Assembly (NCBI RefSeq): GCF_000003815.2
Contig: NC_049987.1
Span: 6,175,870-6,239,869, forward strand
Source of the DNA: Branchiostoma floridae
Taxonomy: Eukaryota > Chordata > Leptocardii > Amphioxiformes > Branchiostomatidae
Length of the DNA: 64,000 bases
Reading direction: 5' to 3'
A model generated the notes under the pieces. That model saw nothing but the letters and a program-made list of their open reading frames with translations. It had not been told where the DNA came from and did not search any database. A program made the position numbers and the translations under genes. Below are positions 1-39,700 of this stretch, piece after piece (position 1 is the stretch's first letter; each line of letters starts with the position of its first letter).

Positions 1-500
1 ACCCAGAACGATACGGATCTTTATAGCTTTGCTTTGGGGACTTTGCTTATCATAGTGAGCTGTCAATGGTTCGATCTCGTACGTTCAGGCCACCAGCGGC
101 GGTTTGGTGTATGTCACGTTGTCCTTTGGGGCTATAGGTCCTTTAGTTTATGTGTTTAAAATTTGCCTCAAACGCGTGAATTCAAACTTATAGGTACAGG
201 CGTTCTGTCCTTAGGTGCATATCCACCATTACATCTCAACATGGGCTAGGGATATCTATGCCGGGAAAAGTAAACTCCCTGCTCTCCTGACAAAGAGACC
301 ATTAGCCCATGTTGAAAAATGCAAATCAGCGCTCCCACAAAAAAATAAACACCGACACTCCAGAAGTCCGAAGGAGAGGTTATGCATTAACGTTTGACAA
401 CAAAACACCGAAAAAGAGAAAAAAATCTGTGCAGTTTCGGTCAGGAATATCCACCGTCAGCTTTAAACAGCTTTCAAAAGTTACGACCCACCTCCAATCG

Positions 501-556
501 TCTGCTTGGAGATCGAGCCAGCACGATTTCTGATTGCCTCGTCATCTCCAAACAGA
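501..556. repeat. Small inverted repeat, TCTGCTTGGAGAT arms
   Basis: Arms TCTGCTTGGAGAT (501-513) and ATCTCCAAACAGA (544-556) are inverted with one mismatch. The core TCTCCAAGCAGA is the same as in the ends of the MITEs at 8799, 38751 and 58602, so this is probably a decayed relative. Confidence 0.5.
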
Positions 557-683
557 TATAGGGAGGTCGATTTTTTTTTCCAGAAAGCTTAAGGCATGAC
601 TTCTTGGCAACACCCAACCCACCTGTATATCTTCCTCATATCTGCTCTGAGACTAACAAAGCTGCATATCGCCTGGCCTTGTA

Positions 684-774
684 ATCTCCAAGCAGATGTT
701 GGGGGAAAGACTAATTTTTATTGATCCCCAGGTCTCTCTTATACCAGAGGTTCTCCCTACATCTGCTTGGAGAT
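684..774. repeat. Inverted repeat / MITE remnant in promoter region
   Basis: The arms ATCTCCAAGCAGATGT (684-699) and ACATCTGCTTGGAGAT (759-774) are perfect reverse complements with a loop of about 60 bases. The element lies about 85 bp upstream of the TATA box of gene 1. It carries the same TCTCCAAGCAGA core as other elements in this window. Confidence 0.6.
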
Positions 775-856
775 CTGCCTTCCTGAAAACTTCGGTAGCA
801 GCGGACAAACTTTTTTCCGTCACGTGACCGTTAGCCCCGCCCCTTGCGAGATTTAA

Positions 857-863
857 TATAAAA
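857..863 (+). promoter_or_regulatory. TATA box of gene 1
   Basis: TATAAAA lies 102 bp upstream of the start codon at 965 in a GC-rich context. A transcription start about 25-30 bp downstream (near 885-892) would give a 5' UTR of roughly 75 bases. No other start signal was seen. Confidence 0.6.
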
Positions 864-964
864 CCTGCTGGAGGCGGTTCTGTCCCACTTGACCGGAGTC
901 CGCTGTCGTCAGACCGGGGTTAAGCACTCATTACGTCTCGTTCTGTGCTCGGTACGGTCCCGCC

Positions 965-29304
<28,340 letters not shown>

Positions 29305-29664
29305 TGTTCTCGCGAGACCACGGGAGACTCTTGCGAGACCTCCATGGTCACGTGACGTTCTTACGAGTCACGAACGAAATTTCGCTAGAAAAAGTCTCTT
29401 GTTCCATGTTAGTATCTAGCATAGCAAGCCTTGATAGGTTTTCTTGTAATTTCATACATGTTTTTGATCATTGTAAGTTTATCGGATATGAAGAAGTCAA
29501 TAGGAACATATCTTAAGAAGGAGAAAAAGCTTTGATAATGATTTGATTTTTATAATGTTCAAAACTATACCTGTTATACCCGAAAAGTATGATCATATGG
29601 TGCTATATTGATAAAAAGAAACATTCTATGCCGTCTCTTACAGTTCTATATTTTACCGGGCCTT

Positions 29665-29670
29665 AATAAA
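29665..29670 (+). terminator. Polyadenylation signal of gene 1
   Basis: AATAAA lies 361 bp after the stop codon, followed by a GT-rich stretch (GTCTGTGTGCCGTGT at 29685-29699), as expected for a cleavage site near 29685. Confidence 0.75.
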
Positions 29671-29791
29671 CAGTTGTTAAGATCGTCTGTGTGCCGTGTC
29701 AATGCGTGATTTTTATTTCTATTTCGTTTCATTTTATTCTATCTATTGATTCTGCTATAAACCTCTTACAGCCATGACTGACCAAGCAGCC

Positions 29792-29951
29792 GGTGGATGT
29801 TACAATGGGCTACCACGACGTGGAAATTAAAGTGTTTGTACCAGAAAATAACTAATATTTCACCAAAATTAGAGCTGCAGTACCTAGATAAGAACCAGAA
29901 GAACTGCAGAACCTTAAATGAGAGGTCGTACTCAATATTTATCTCCTGATA
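29792..29951. repeat. Left copy of gap-flanking duplication
   Basis: The sequence starting GGTGGATGTTACAATGGGCT recurs almost unchanged at 30483-30641 on the other side of the N run, with a handful of substitutions and small indels. Confidence 0.9.
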
Positions 29952-30482
29952 NNNNNNNNNNNNNNNNNNNNNNNNNNNNNNNNNNNNNNNNNNNNNNNNN
30001 NNNNNNNNNNNNNNNNNNNNNNNNNNNNNNNNNNNNNNNNNNNNNNNNNNNNNNNNNNNNNNNNNNNNNNNNNNNNNNNNNNNNNNNNNNNNNNNNNNNN
30101 NNNNNNNNNNNNNNNNNNNNNNNNNNNNNNNNNNNNNNNNNNNNNNNNNNNNNNNNNNNNNNNNNNNNNNNNNNNNNNNNNNNNNNNNNNNNNNNNNNNN
30201 NNNNNNNNNNNNNNNNNNNNNNNNNNNNNNNNNNNNNNNNNNNNNNNNNNNNNNNNNNNNNNNNNNNNNNNNNNNNNNNNNNNNNNNNNNNNNNNNNNNN
30301 NNNNNNNNNNNNNNNNNNNNNNNNNNNNNNNNNNNNNNNNNNNNNNNNNNNNNNNNNNNNNNNNNNNNNNNNNNNNNNNNNNNNNNNNNNNNNNNNNNNN
30401 NNNNNNNNNNNNNNNNNNNNNNNNNNNNNNNNNNNNNNNNNNNNNNNNNNNNNNNNNNNNNNNNNNNNNNNNNNNNNNNNNN
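29952..30482. other. Assembly gap, 531 N
   Basis: 531 consecutive N; its size suggests a gap estimated from paired reads. It is flanked by direct copies of the same 160-bp sequence. Confidence 0.98.
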
Positions 30483-30641
30483 GGTGGATGTTACAATGGG
30501 CTAGCACGACGTGGAAATTAAAGTGTTTGTAACAGAAAATAACTAATATTCACAAAAATTAGAGCTGCAGTACCTAGATAAGAAAAAGAAGAACTGCAGA
30601 ACCTAAAATGAGAGGTCGTAATCAATATTTATCTCCTGATA
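30483..30641. repeat. Right copy of gap-flanking duplication
   Basis: Matches 29792-29951 at about 94% by eye. This fits either allelic copies placed in tandem by the assembler or a real tandem repeat spanning the gap. Confidence 0.9.
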
Positions 30642-30675
30642 ATTCCCAGAATTTCCTTGTGATGGAGGCTACGTG

Positions 30676-30912
30676 AGACCCCCTTGTCACTAGGACGGCG
30701 CTCTCGCCGCGCTCTCTCTGCGACCTAAATTTTGACATACCGCTCAACGAATTGTATAGAAAAGAAACGAATCTTTTTATACTTTCTGTGTTACGTTGTC
30801 TTCTCAGTCACACGTTCACGTTTGGTATGATATACCCAGTGCGAAAGTGAAGGTTGCACTGTAGGTCGCAGTGAGAGCGCAGCGCGATCGCTGTCTAGTG
30901 GAAAGGGGGCCT
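30676..30912. mobile_element. MITE of about 237 bp with GC-rich inverted ends
   Basis: Left arm GACCCCCTTGTCACTAGGAC continuing to TCTCTGCGACCTA; right arm TAGGTCGCAGTGAGAGCGC continuing to CTAGTGGAAAGGGGGCC. The arms are imperfect inverted repeats of about 50 bp. No target duplication could be fixed. Confidence 0.65.
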
Positions 30913-32510
30913 GACCGCAGTGACTCCATCGGACACCTGCCCTGTCAGATCGCCCTGATGTATCACCGTGATTCTGTAGCCACTTCATCACGCCTCGCCC
31001 GGATTCATCGCACACAGCTCAAGTTCAATATCACCGATCTGATACTGCCTTGATATTGTCATCGACCGGGAACAAGATTGTTCAACCGAAAATCGAAGAG
31101 CTACCTAGATTTTTTTTCGCTCCTACGTCCTCCGATTTATCAAACACATTGATATAAAGCCGACACAAAGCGGAATGCCTAAATGTCCCCAAGATGTTAT
31201 AAGATATCGTCACGGCTTTTACTGTACAACGAGAAGACATTGATGGTCTATATATGACGCACCATCAAGTCGTTAGCCTGTGCATGGGTCTCTACTGAAT
31301 CAGCTGCATATCCCGTGGCCTCCAGCCATGATATACTTACTGTAATCTAGATAGAGGGGAATGGAATGTAAACATGGATTTCTGGTAGAACGTAGATTAT
31401 ACAACACAATGATAGTTGATACGTATAGATTGATACAATCTATACTTGATAATTATTCTGGTACCTCTTTTACACTGGTTGATGGCATCTGACTTACTAA
31501 CACCAAGGTATGTATCCCTTGGCTTGCATCACTGAGTGTGTGTACCTGACATACATCACTATATAAAATTTATATATGTCCCTTGTATCACTGTAGTTCG
31601 TGTGTACGTAACATGTACCCCTGTACGTATCCGTTGTTCCGCTACTGTACAAGTTTGCCCCCTTGTCCCTTGCCCGTGACCCCTCGACCTTGGATGCCGC
31701 GGATGACGGACGGCCGGTCAAGAGGGAATCGCTCCGCTGGAAATGAAATCTATGAGCCAACATCTTGCATTCCGCCGCCGTACTTCTGTTCCCGTCTCCC
31801 CTACCCGATCCACATCGCGCATGAGATATTGCAATCTCTCCCGCTGCAGCGTTATAAACCGGGCAATTCATCGGGTTGGAAGCGTACTTAACCCGCAGAT
31901 GGCTTCTTAGAGATGGCTCTCTCGTGTGTTCTCGCGAGGTTTGCGGCAAGGCATGCCTAACTTGACGAGAAATTTGCCAGTTCGTCTGTTTTTTTAAACT
32001 AACATGATGCATTATGTTATTATTATGTAGGCTTCCAAAACCATTTGATAACAAATAGTTCATAGTGTCAACACTTAACAATATAATGGAAAACTCGTTT
32101 AAATGTAGATTTGTTTACGCATATCTTAAGAAGAGAGAATGAGCCTGTAAATCATGGATATAAACAAAGCCTAGCTTAGTTTACTCATCATTATCTATTC
32201 ATTCAACTGAAGTCATTTATCCTTTTTGGGCTTGATTTTTATCATAATGTAATAAACTTCTCTGTCATTATCATAACCATAGTCTTATCACATCAGTCAG
32301 TGTTGGTAAAACACGTATGTCGTTGAACTGGCTGTGAATTCATCAGAATTGCTCATCAGCGGAAAATTACCGCGTTAATATGCAACGAGCATCCCGCGTC
32401 TGGGTTTACACGGAAAAGTGTTATTGCAATTATCTTCCGGGAAGAGAAGGTCAAGTGCGGGCGTCGGGAGGTGGTGTGAGCGATGACGGCCCGGCACGGG
32501 ATGACACGGG
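30913..32510. other. Intergenic stretch
   Basis: No coding exon was recognised. A long minus-strand open frame at 31497-32081 has no family resemblance and no splice or start support. Confidence 0.6.
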
Positions 32511-34640
32511 AGACACGGGCGCACAAGACTGGAACATTCTCATCTAAAACAAGACATTGAAGATCTCATTCCCCAGAGTTTCTTGTGAATTCATTGTTTT
32601 CTTCTTTATCTATCATTTCAACCGGAATCTGTCTATGCATCATCCTGCCAGTCTATGGGACCAACTTTAGATCTGGGCCAATACTAACTTATCCTGTCAG
32701 TTTGCAACCTGTCCTTGGTGCTGAACTCTAAAATCCTGCAAGTCTAGAACTCTGGTTACACAATCTGTGGATGACAAGGTAGGTACGGGCGCACAAGTCT
32801 CATCTAAAACAAGACATTGAAGATCTCATACTCCCGAGTTTTGTGTGAATTCCTTGTTTTCTTCTTCATCAATAGTTTCATCTCAAATTTTTCTATGCAT
32901 TATTCTGCCAGTCTGCGGGACCAAATCTAGACCTGGGTCAAGCCAACTTTCTCATCCTGTCAGTTTGCGACTTGTCATTGGTGCTGAACACAAAAAATCT
33001 AGAAAAAGTCTAGATCTCCGGTTACACCATTATACGGTAGGCACGGGCGCACACGTCTAGAACGTTTTCATTTAAAACAAGACATTTAAGATCTTATACC
33101 ACCATGGGAAATCTAGAGATTTTAAGAATTCTTCTTTTCTCCTTTATCTATAATTTCATCCCAAATCTTTCTTATCCTGCCAGTCTACGGGACCAACTTT
33201 AGACCTGGGCCAAGCCAACCTTCTCATTCTATCAGCCTGCGACCTGTCCTTGGTGCTGAACAATAAACTCCTGCAAGTCTAGATCTAGATCTTAGACACG
33301 GTCGCACAAGTCTGGAATGTTCTCATTTAAAACAAGACATTAAAGATCTCATACCACCATGGAATATTTAGGGATTTTAAGAGTCCTTTATCTATAATTT
33401 CATCCCAAATGTGTCTATGTATTATCCTGCCAGTCTGCGGGACGAACTTTAGACCTGGGCCAAGCCAACCTTCTCATCCTATCAGCCTGCGACCTGTCCT
33501 TGGTGCTGAACAATAAACTCCTGCAAGTCTAGATCTAGATCTTCGGTTAGACCATGACACGGTAGACACGGTCGCACAAGTCTGGAATGTTCTCATTTAA
33601 AACAAGACATTAAAGATCTCATACCACCATGGAATATTTAGGGATTTTAAGAGTCCTTTATCTATAATTTCATCCCAAATGTGTCTATGTATTATCCTGC
33701 CAGTCTGCGGGACGAACTTTAGACCTGGGCCAAGCCAACTTTCTCATCCTATCAGTTTGCGACCTGTCATTGGTGCTGAACACAAAAAATCTAGAAAAAG
33801 TCTAGATCTCCGGTTACACCGTTAAACGGTATGCACGGGCGCACACGTCTAGAACGTTTTCATTTAAAACAAGACATTTAAGATATTATACCACCATGGA
33901 AAATTTAGAGATTTTAAGAATTTTTCTTTTCTCCTTTATCTATCACTTCATACAACTAAGTAATATAGACAAATTTATATTCCTTATGAATCTAGACAAA
34001 CCTTTACTTATAAAGCATATCTGTTCTTACATTTTCAATATCACAAAGAAACGAGAAGAAGCCGAATGTACGCAGTAGATTACGATCTTTGAGTAGTGTA
34101 GATTCATTGTATCATTATATCATGTTGCATCATTTGTTGTGACCTGTGCTAAACCCAGTGGGTATGAATGTACAATAAAGGTCTTCATTCATTCATTATT
34201 TCATCCCAAATCTTTCTATACATTATCCTGCCAGTCTGCGGGACCAACTTTAGACCTGGGCCAAGCCAACCTTCTCATCCTATTAGCCTGCGACCTGTCC
34301 TTAGTGCTGAACAATAAACTCCTGCAAGTCTAGATCTAGATCTTCGGTTAGACCATGACACGGTAGGCACGGGCGCACAAGTCTGGAATGTTCTCATTTT
34401 AAACAAGACATTAAAGATCTCATACCACCATGGAATATTTAGGGATTTTAAGAATCCTTTATCTATAATTTCATCCCAAATGTGTCTATGTATTATCCTG
34501 GCAGTCTGCGGGACGAACTTTAGACCTGAGTCAAGCCAATCTTCTCACCCTGTCAGTTTGCGGCCTGTCCTTGGTGCTGAACACCATCCACACACAGTAA
34601 AATCCTTCTGCTCTCTGGTTACACCATCTCTCCCCTCACA
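32511..34640. repeat. Satellite of about 270-bp tandem units (about 7 copies)
   Basis: Units begin near CACGGGCGCACAAGTCTGGA and contain AAAACAAGACATTAAAGATC, ATCCTGCCAGTCTGCGGGAC, CTTGGTGCTGAACAATAAAC and TCTAGATCTAGATCT. Unit starts lie near 32516, 32788, 33044, 33298, 33569, 33835 and 34367. The spacing is near 270 bp except where a retroposon is inserted. Confidence 0.9.
33944..34196 (+). mobile_element. Retroposon 3' end inserted in a satellite unit
   Basis: About 253 bp interrupt the unit between CTCCTTTATCTAT and ATTTCATCCCAAAT. It has a short open part reading DKFIFLMNLDKPLLIKHICS and ends GTACAATAAAGGTCTTCATT with a CATT tail, typical of a 5'-truncated non-LTR element. Confidence 0.65.
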
Positions 34641-35039
34641 TCCTGTTACACGACAATGTTCATATAACCAAGGCCACACAGCGATACAGACAAAAGGCCA
34701 GAGCTAAAAAAAAATACCTTCATTGTCACGGAGGTAATAAAGGGCGATTAAAACTATGTGAGCTCTTTAATGTGGCCTCTTCACGATCGTTCAGCTGCCT
34801 AAAGATGGTCCCTCAATACTTAGGATTCCATTGGCGAAATTAAGAATATATCAAAAGAAGAATGGGAAAATGTTCCAAAGATTTTGTGAAGCTATCTTGG
34901 ACATCAAAATCTGATAGCCGTGTCACGTATACGTATTTTTCCCAATCATACTGGGAATAGTTTCCTCTTGTATTTATCTGCGACCTCTAACCGGAGTGAT
35001 TTCCGGTTTGTCATGTGTTGTTTTCTGATTAATACGTAG

Positions 35040-35155
35040 CACTCGTGCCAACCTGACAACATACGAATTCATCTGTAAACTATCATTTTGTTATAAACTG
35101 TACTTAACTCAGTGCGCCTATCCATATGTATGATAGAGGTCTTCATTCAGTCATT
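35040..35155 (+). mobile_element. Lone retroposon tail of the same family
   Basis: AACTCAGTGCGCCTATCC, then ATAGAGGTCTTCATTCAGTC resembles the tail at 34155-34196 (CCCAGTGGGTATGAAT, AAAGGTCTTCATTC). Confidence 0.45.
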
Positions 35156-36180
35156 AATGTGAGTTTTGTTTACAACGAGAAATGAGACACGGGTAACTAT
35201 CAGATAACAGCATGATAGACCCCAAAACACCGGTCACGAAGACACTTAGACAGGTGTAAAGGGGGAATCTCCGAGCCGGGGGAGAATGATGACACGCCGG
35301 TGCAGACGGTCATCAGAGATCAGTCCAGGCGCCAAGACGGAATGAAAACCGTAAAGGGGAGGTCAAGATTCCCATCCTTCATCCACTGGAATGTAGTCGG
35401 GAAGGCGAGGTCTTTGCCGCCGAACTAGATTTATAAAGCGTCGTAACGGAGGAATTTCTCAAAATGATTTCTGTAGTTTTTGTATGACTTCCGATTGGGA
35501 GTTCATTTAGATAGCTACATGAATAGTTGCACCATTTGTTGAAATGTTTTCCATAATGGTACAGGGGGAAAATGTTGGAAAGCTTAAGATCTTTCTTTTA
35601 AATTAAATACATCTATGATACAAACTTACTATACCCTTTTCACGCTCCTTAAAATGTGTTTTCTTTTCTAATTATAGCAAGGAAATAGTTGTAGCGAACA
35701 AAAAATAAGACCGTTCTTCCAACCTGTTCCAAAAAGCTTTTGTATATGGTTCAAAATTTGATGTGATTTCATTTGAGGCGTAGATAATGCAGTGGGTATG
35801 CAAATATAAACATGGCCAAAACAAAACTTTCAAACTGGAAGAGATTGACAAGACATCCTCCCGCGTTCCCCGGGACTTCTGGATCTGTTTTTAACGGAAA
35901 ATCTATATCGAACTAGCTATAATTTAACGCGTACGTCAATGTGCCGATACAAGTGAAAGTGCGTGCGTATTTTATTACGTCTTGGGGTGACTCGGGGTTT
36001 CCTTGGACATGCATCATGCAAGTTCTCATTGTCGATGCGGGCTGTTTTTTATATTTATGTTCTCCCGTCACGTGACAGCGGATTTTGGGGCGAACCATCT
36101 GTGCGGTGCCGCGGGTCCCGCCACTTCGTTTTCCCGCGGATTCCACAAATCGGATAAACCCGGATAAATCATGACTAATC
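35156..36180. other. Intergenic stretch before gene 2
   Basis: No exon or repeat could be recognised with confidence. The base composition becomes GC-richer from about 36060. Confidence 0.5.
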
Positions 36181-36189
36181 ACTGAGACT

Positions 36190-36725
36190 CTTCCTAACCG
36201 CTCGCGAAGGGTGACACCGGGAGAACCGCAAACATAAACAGACGTTACCGCCTTGTGTGTGGGGACGGGGACGACTCTCCGTGTGTGAGGCACCGCGCGC
36301 GACTGTACACCCCCGTACCGCAAAACCTTTCCCTCCTCCCGCGCCGTGCAGATTGCGCACTCCTGCTCTCTCGGCAGGGGCCTGTGGAGGGAAGTCCGAT
36401 ATTTTCTTAAATCTCAGACCAAGATGGAGGACGGAGGAGTGGCGGATGCTGCGGAGAGCGGAGATCTGTGGATGAACATTCCCTGATTGCGGTGGGAGGG
36501 AACTGTATGCATGTCTGTGATTTGGGGGACTCAGTGTGATTTCGTTAATAACGGTGGATAGGCGTAGGCCCATGAAGGGTTGAGGTGAGATTACGTAGTT
36601 TGGTAGGAAATCAGTGCACTGACTGACGGGCACGTGTAGCTAGCGGGGTAAGCCGTCCCTACCAGCGGCCGGGCGGACTGAACACGGAGCCGTTTCTCCT
36701 GCCGTGCCAGTGAGAAGGGAACACC
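36190..36725 (+). promoter_or_regulatory. GC/CpG-rich promoter region of gene 2, first promoter
   Basis: CpG-dense sequence (for example CACCGCGCGCGACTG at 36291) leads into the ATG at 36726. There is no TATA box at a suitable distance. The transcription start cannot be located from sequence. Confidence 0.45.
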
Positions 36726-36793
36726 ATGCCGCGGGAAGTCCACGCCGCAGCCACCTGCCTCCTCGTCCTGGCGCTCCTGCGGCTCCCTTTGGT
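36726..36793 (+). CDS. GLRA: Gene 2 candidate first exon 1a: signal peptide
   Basis: The ATG in AACACCATGCC opens [18 protein letters not shown], a signal-peptide-like sequence, and the exon ends at a GTGAGT donor after 22 codons plus GT (phase 2). Phase and content fit both exon 2 copies. The base before the donor is T, which is uncommon. Confidence 0.65.
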
Positions 36794-39700
36794 GTGAGTA
36801 CCGTGATTTCTTCTGCCTCCTCCTTTCCTCTCCATCTCTCTCTCTCTCAATACAATCCGTATCGATCCCTCCGCCGTGTAGTGTGGGTTGAAGATGTGGC
36901 CGCGGTCCCTGCTTTGTCCATTTTCCTGATTACGTCCCCGGTGTGGTGTTGGTTAGGTGACAGGGAACAGCGTGTAGACGGGGGACTGAAACATGAAACA
37001 CTTGGCTCAATCAGCTAAGCTGCAAAGCTGCGAGTAGCCTAGAATTAGATCTATCTCACCGCAGATTCAGAGAGGAATTGACTTATCCAAACAGCCTGTA
37101 ACCTGTCCCTTTTTCTATCCCCACATGATCATGACCACCATGTAAAGTCTGAAAGCTGATACCTACCGCCCCCCTCCCCCTCCTCACGAGTCCGGCCCCT
37201 GGTACCCACACGTAACTTTAATATTCCCATCCTGCTGTCCCAAACGACAGTTCAGCTCAACTGTACCGTGACATATGCATAGACTTCACAGCGATAATGA
37301 CGTGAAATTGTCGTCTCGCAGCGCATCGGTGTAGAACTAAACCGTGTTGTTATCCTGTTAGACTGCACCGCATTCATCCGTCAAAACTCTACCTTTCTAC
37401 GCTGCTGCATAAAGTTCTGTGATGAGTATCGTCTACTATGTGACTTCTAATGTGCTCAACTGCATTACGTTTGGCCTTTCTCTACAACCATTAAGTGTGC
37501 ATATTGAGTAAAATTTTATGTTATAAACATAGAACTAGTACTAATGTATACGATCTTCTTGTCCATCGTAATGCATGTAGACTTCTCTAAAAGCATGTTT
37601 ACATTAAACCAGTATCCAAAATCTTGAGAGCGAAAAAATGTATAGATAATCTCTAGTCTAGCTGCGATTTAGCGATCGTCTGAAACGGATTTAATAGCTA
37701 TAATAGACTGACAGCCCAATTCATAAAGAAAACGGCCTCATCACATGTCTCTGTGCAGTGATAAATAAAGATGGATGGACACATTAACGAAACAAAAATC
37801 GGCAAACGTGAAAAAAATATTCTGTAGTATTCAACATGCAACAGACAAGCTACAGTCCGCACATACATTGATTTCATCAGTAATCTTACATCAGATTGAC
37901 AGCTTTGTGTTGCTAGTTTTCCCGGGGGCGTATCTCATTGATTCTCGATCCAGGACCGATCGGAGCCCGTTACCACCGAACCAATAATGTTGCCATTATT
38001 TAGCGGCGTGACGTATTAAGATACACGCCAGACCGGAGTCCAATACACCACACCATCACGCCTATCTCCCTCCCATCCCGACAGGATACGCAGTTTTGCC
38101 TAACTACACAAAACTGCAGCGTTAACAACGTTCTGAAAGACGTACTGGGCAAACCCCTCGGAAACCCCGCGGATAAATCAGAGGGAATATTTATTAGCTC
38201 GTTTCCATTGCAATTTTAATCTCCGAACTCCCGCCTCGGCTCTGTTAGCTTCATTCCAAACGCCTAACAAAGTTATGCTGATTTCAGTGGATACCAAAAG
38301 ATAGATGACTTTTATTATACATGTATTGTATCTAAACCACCTCTGCACGCTGTATCATCACAAGGGACGCATTCATCATACACATGTACTTGAATATTTC
38401 TTGGGAAATAAATGGCTAATATGACAGTACCACAGGCAGCTCTAGTGCTGCGCTGTTAAATGCCCATTGCTGCACCAGAAGTCCCTTTCGAAGCCCCCCT
38501 CCGTTTGCGTATTCCAGCCGGTTAGGTTTATTTTGCACCCTTCACGCACCGGTTAGTACCGGAGAGGTTGATGCACTGACCACAGGCGGGAGCTCATTTG
38601 TGCTTACCACACATATAAGACGGCTGATGCCTCAGGCTCCCTCTCAACTGGTTGTGATCGCTGAGCCACCGCCGTGCGACCAAAGATTTAAAAGATCGCG
38701 CAACGAATTTCTCTGATAAAAATTTTTTTCACGTTTTGTTTGATTTTTTCACTCTCCAAGCAGAGGTTAGGCTCCAGTTGGTTTTTTAAACGTTTTAGGC
38801 GTTTTATCGGGCTTTCTATTTTGTACCGTGTTGTTGATGTCTCACTACCACCCCTAAAATACGTCAAGACATAGCCGGAGCCTAAACTCTGCTTGGAGAG
38901 TATGATTCGTTGTCTTTTAGATCTTACTTCTGCATCTTGCATCAAATTCTAATTATGAAATCAAGGATTACACATATCTATTTTGGTCGCTGTACGGTCG
39001 CCCAGAGATCTTCTCGAGTGGAAAGGGGTCCTCCAAAGCTCATGGTTATGCATGCCTCGCCCGATCATAGCAATGGCGCACGAGCAATGCTTATGAATCT
39101 GTTCAAGATATAGGTACGAATACGTCAAAGCAAAACAAAAAGTATTATATTCATGAAACGACTATATTATGATGTGAACGCTTTGATGTTACCGACAAGA
39201 CACTGTTCTCCCGATTGCTGTATTGACAATGTCTGGTTTTGTGATCACATGATTGACTGAGTCGTGAGTCTTGAGTAAAACTAGACGGCGATTTGTGACC
39301 GCAGATTCTCACGTCAACCACAACACATCGAACTAGAATCGCCACAAACGCTGATAACTAGAAATAAGCTCTCGGCATGCGAAACGAGAAATATGTGTTG
39401 ACGTTCCGTTGAGAGTTCAAGAGTTGATTTGGCATAAATCTCGCGTAAGGCTTGCTGAAATGAACCGCTTACTGCAACTCATGATTAGAAGTGAGCCAGT
39501 TCTCCTCAATGCTTGAATAGTTTAGATTAATTTGTGTATTTTCGGATTTTAATTCCTGCTGGTATGAGTTGATTCATTCATTGCTTGGGCTACCGACTAG
39601 CTACAAATTGAATTGCGTCCGCTTGGGAACGGCCCGCTACACGGCTTTCAATTACATATCGATGCCATCAGAGCAAGTTAAGCAACATCTGCTCTGGCCA

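Larger units (their letters stand above)
1..856. other. Upstream flank of gene 1
   Basis: No coding exon is recognisable here. The stretch contains two small inverted repeats (described separately) and otherwise ordinary non-coding sequence. The last 100 bases become GC-richer toward the TATA box. Confidence 0.5.

Noticed and set aside
29918-30532. Open frames across the N gap
   Set aside because: They consist almost entirely of unknown bases.
31497-32081. 194-codon open frame on the minus strand in the intergenic region
   Set aside because: No domain, no compositional signal and no splice or promoter context; the length is within chance for this much DNA.
38480-38690. Minus-strand A-box-like TGGCTCAGCGA and a distant TTCGAA
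   Set aside because: The two boxes are nearly 200 bp apart, too far for a tRNA-type promoter.
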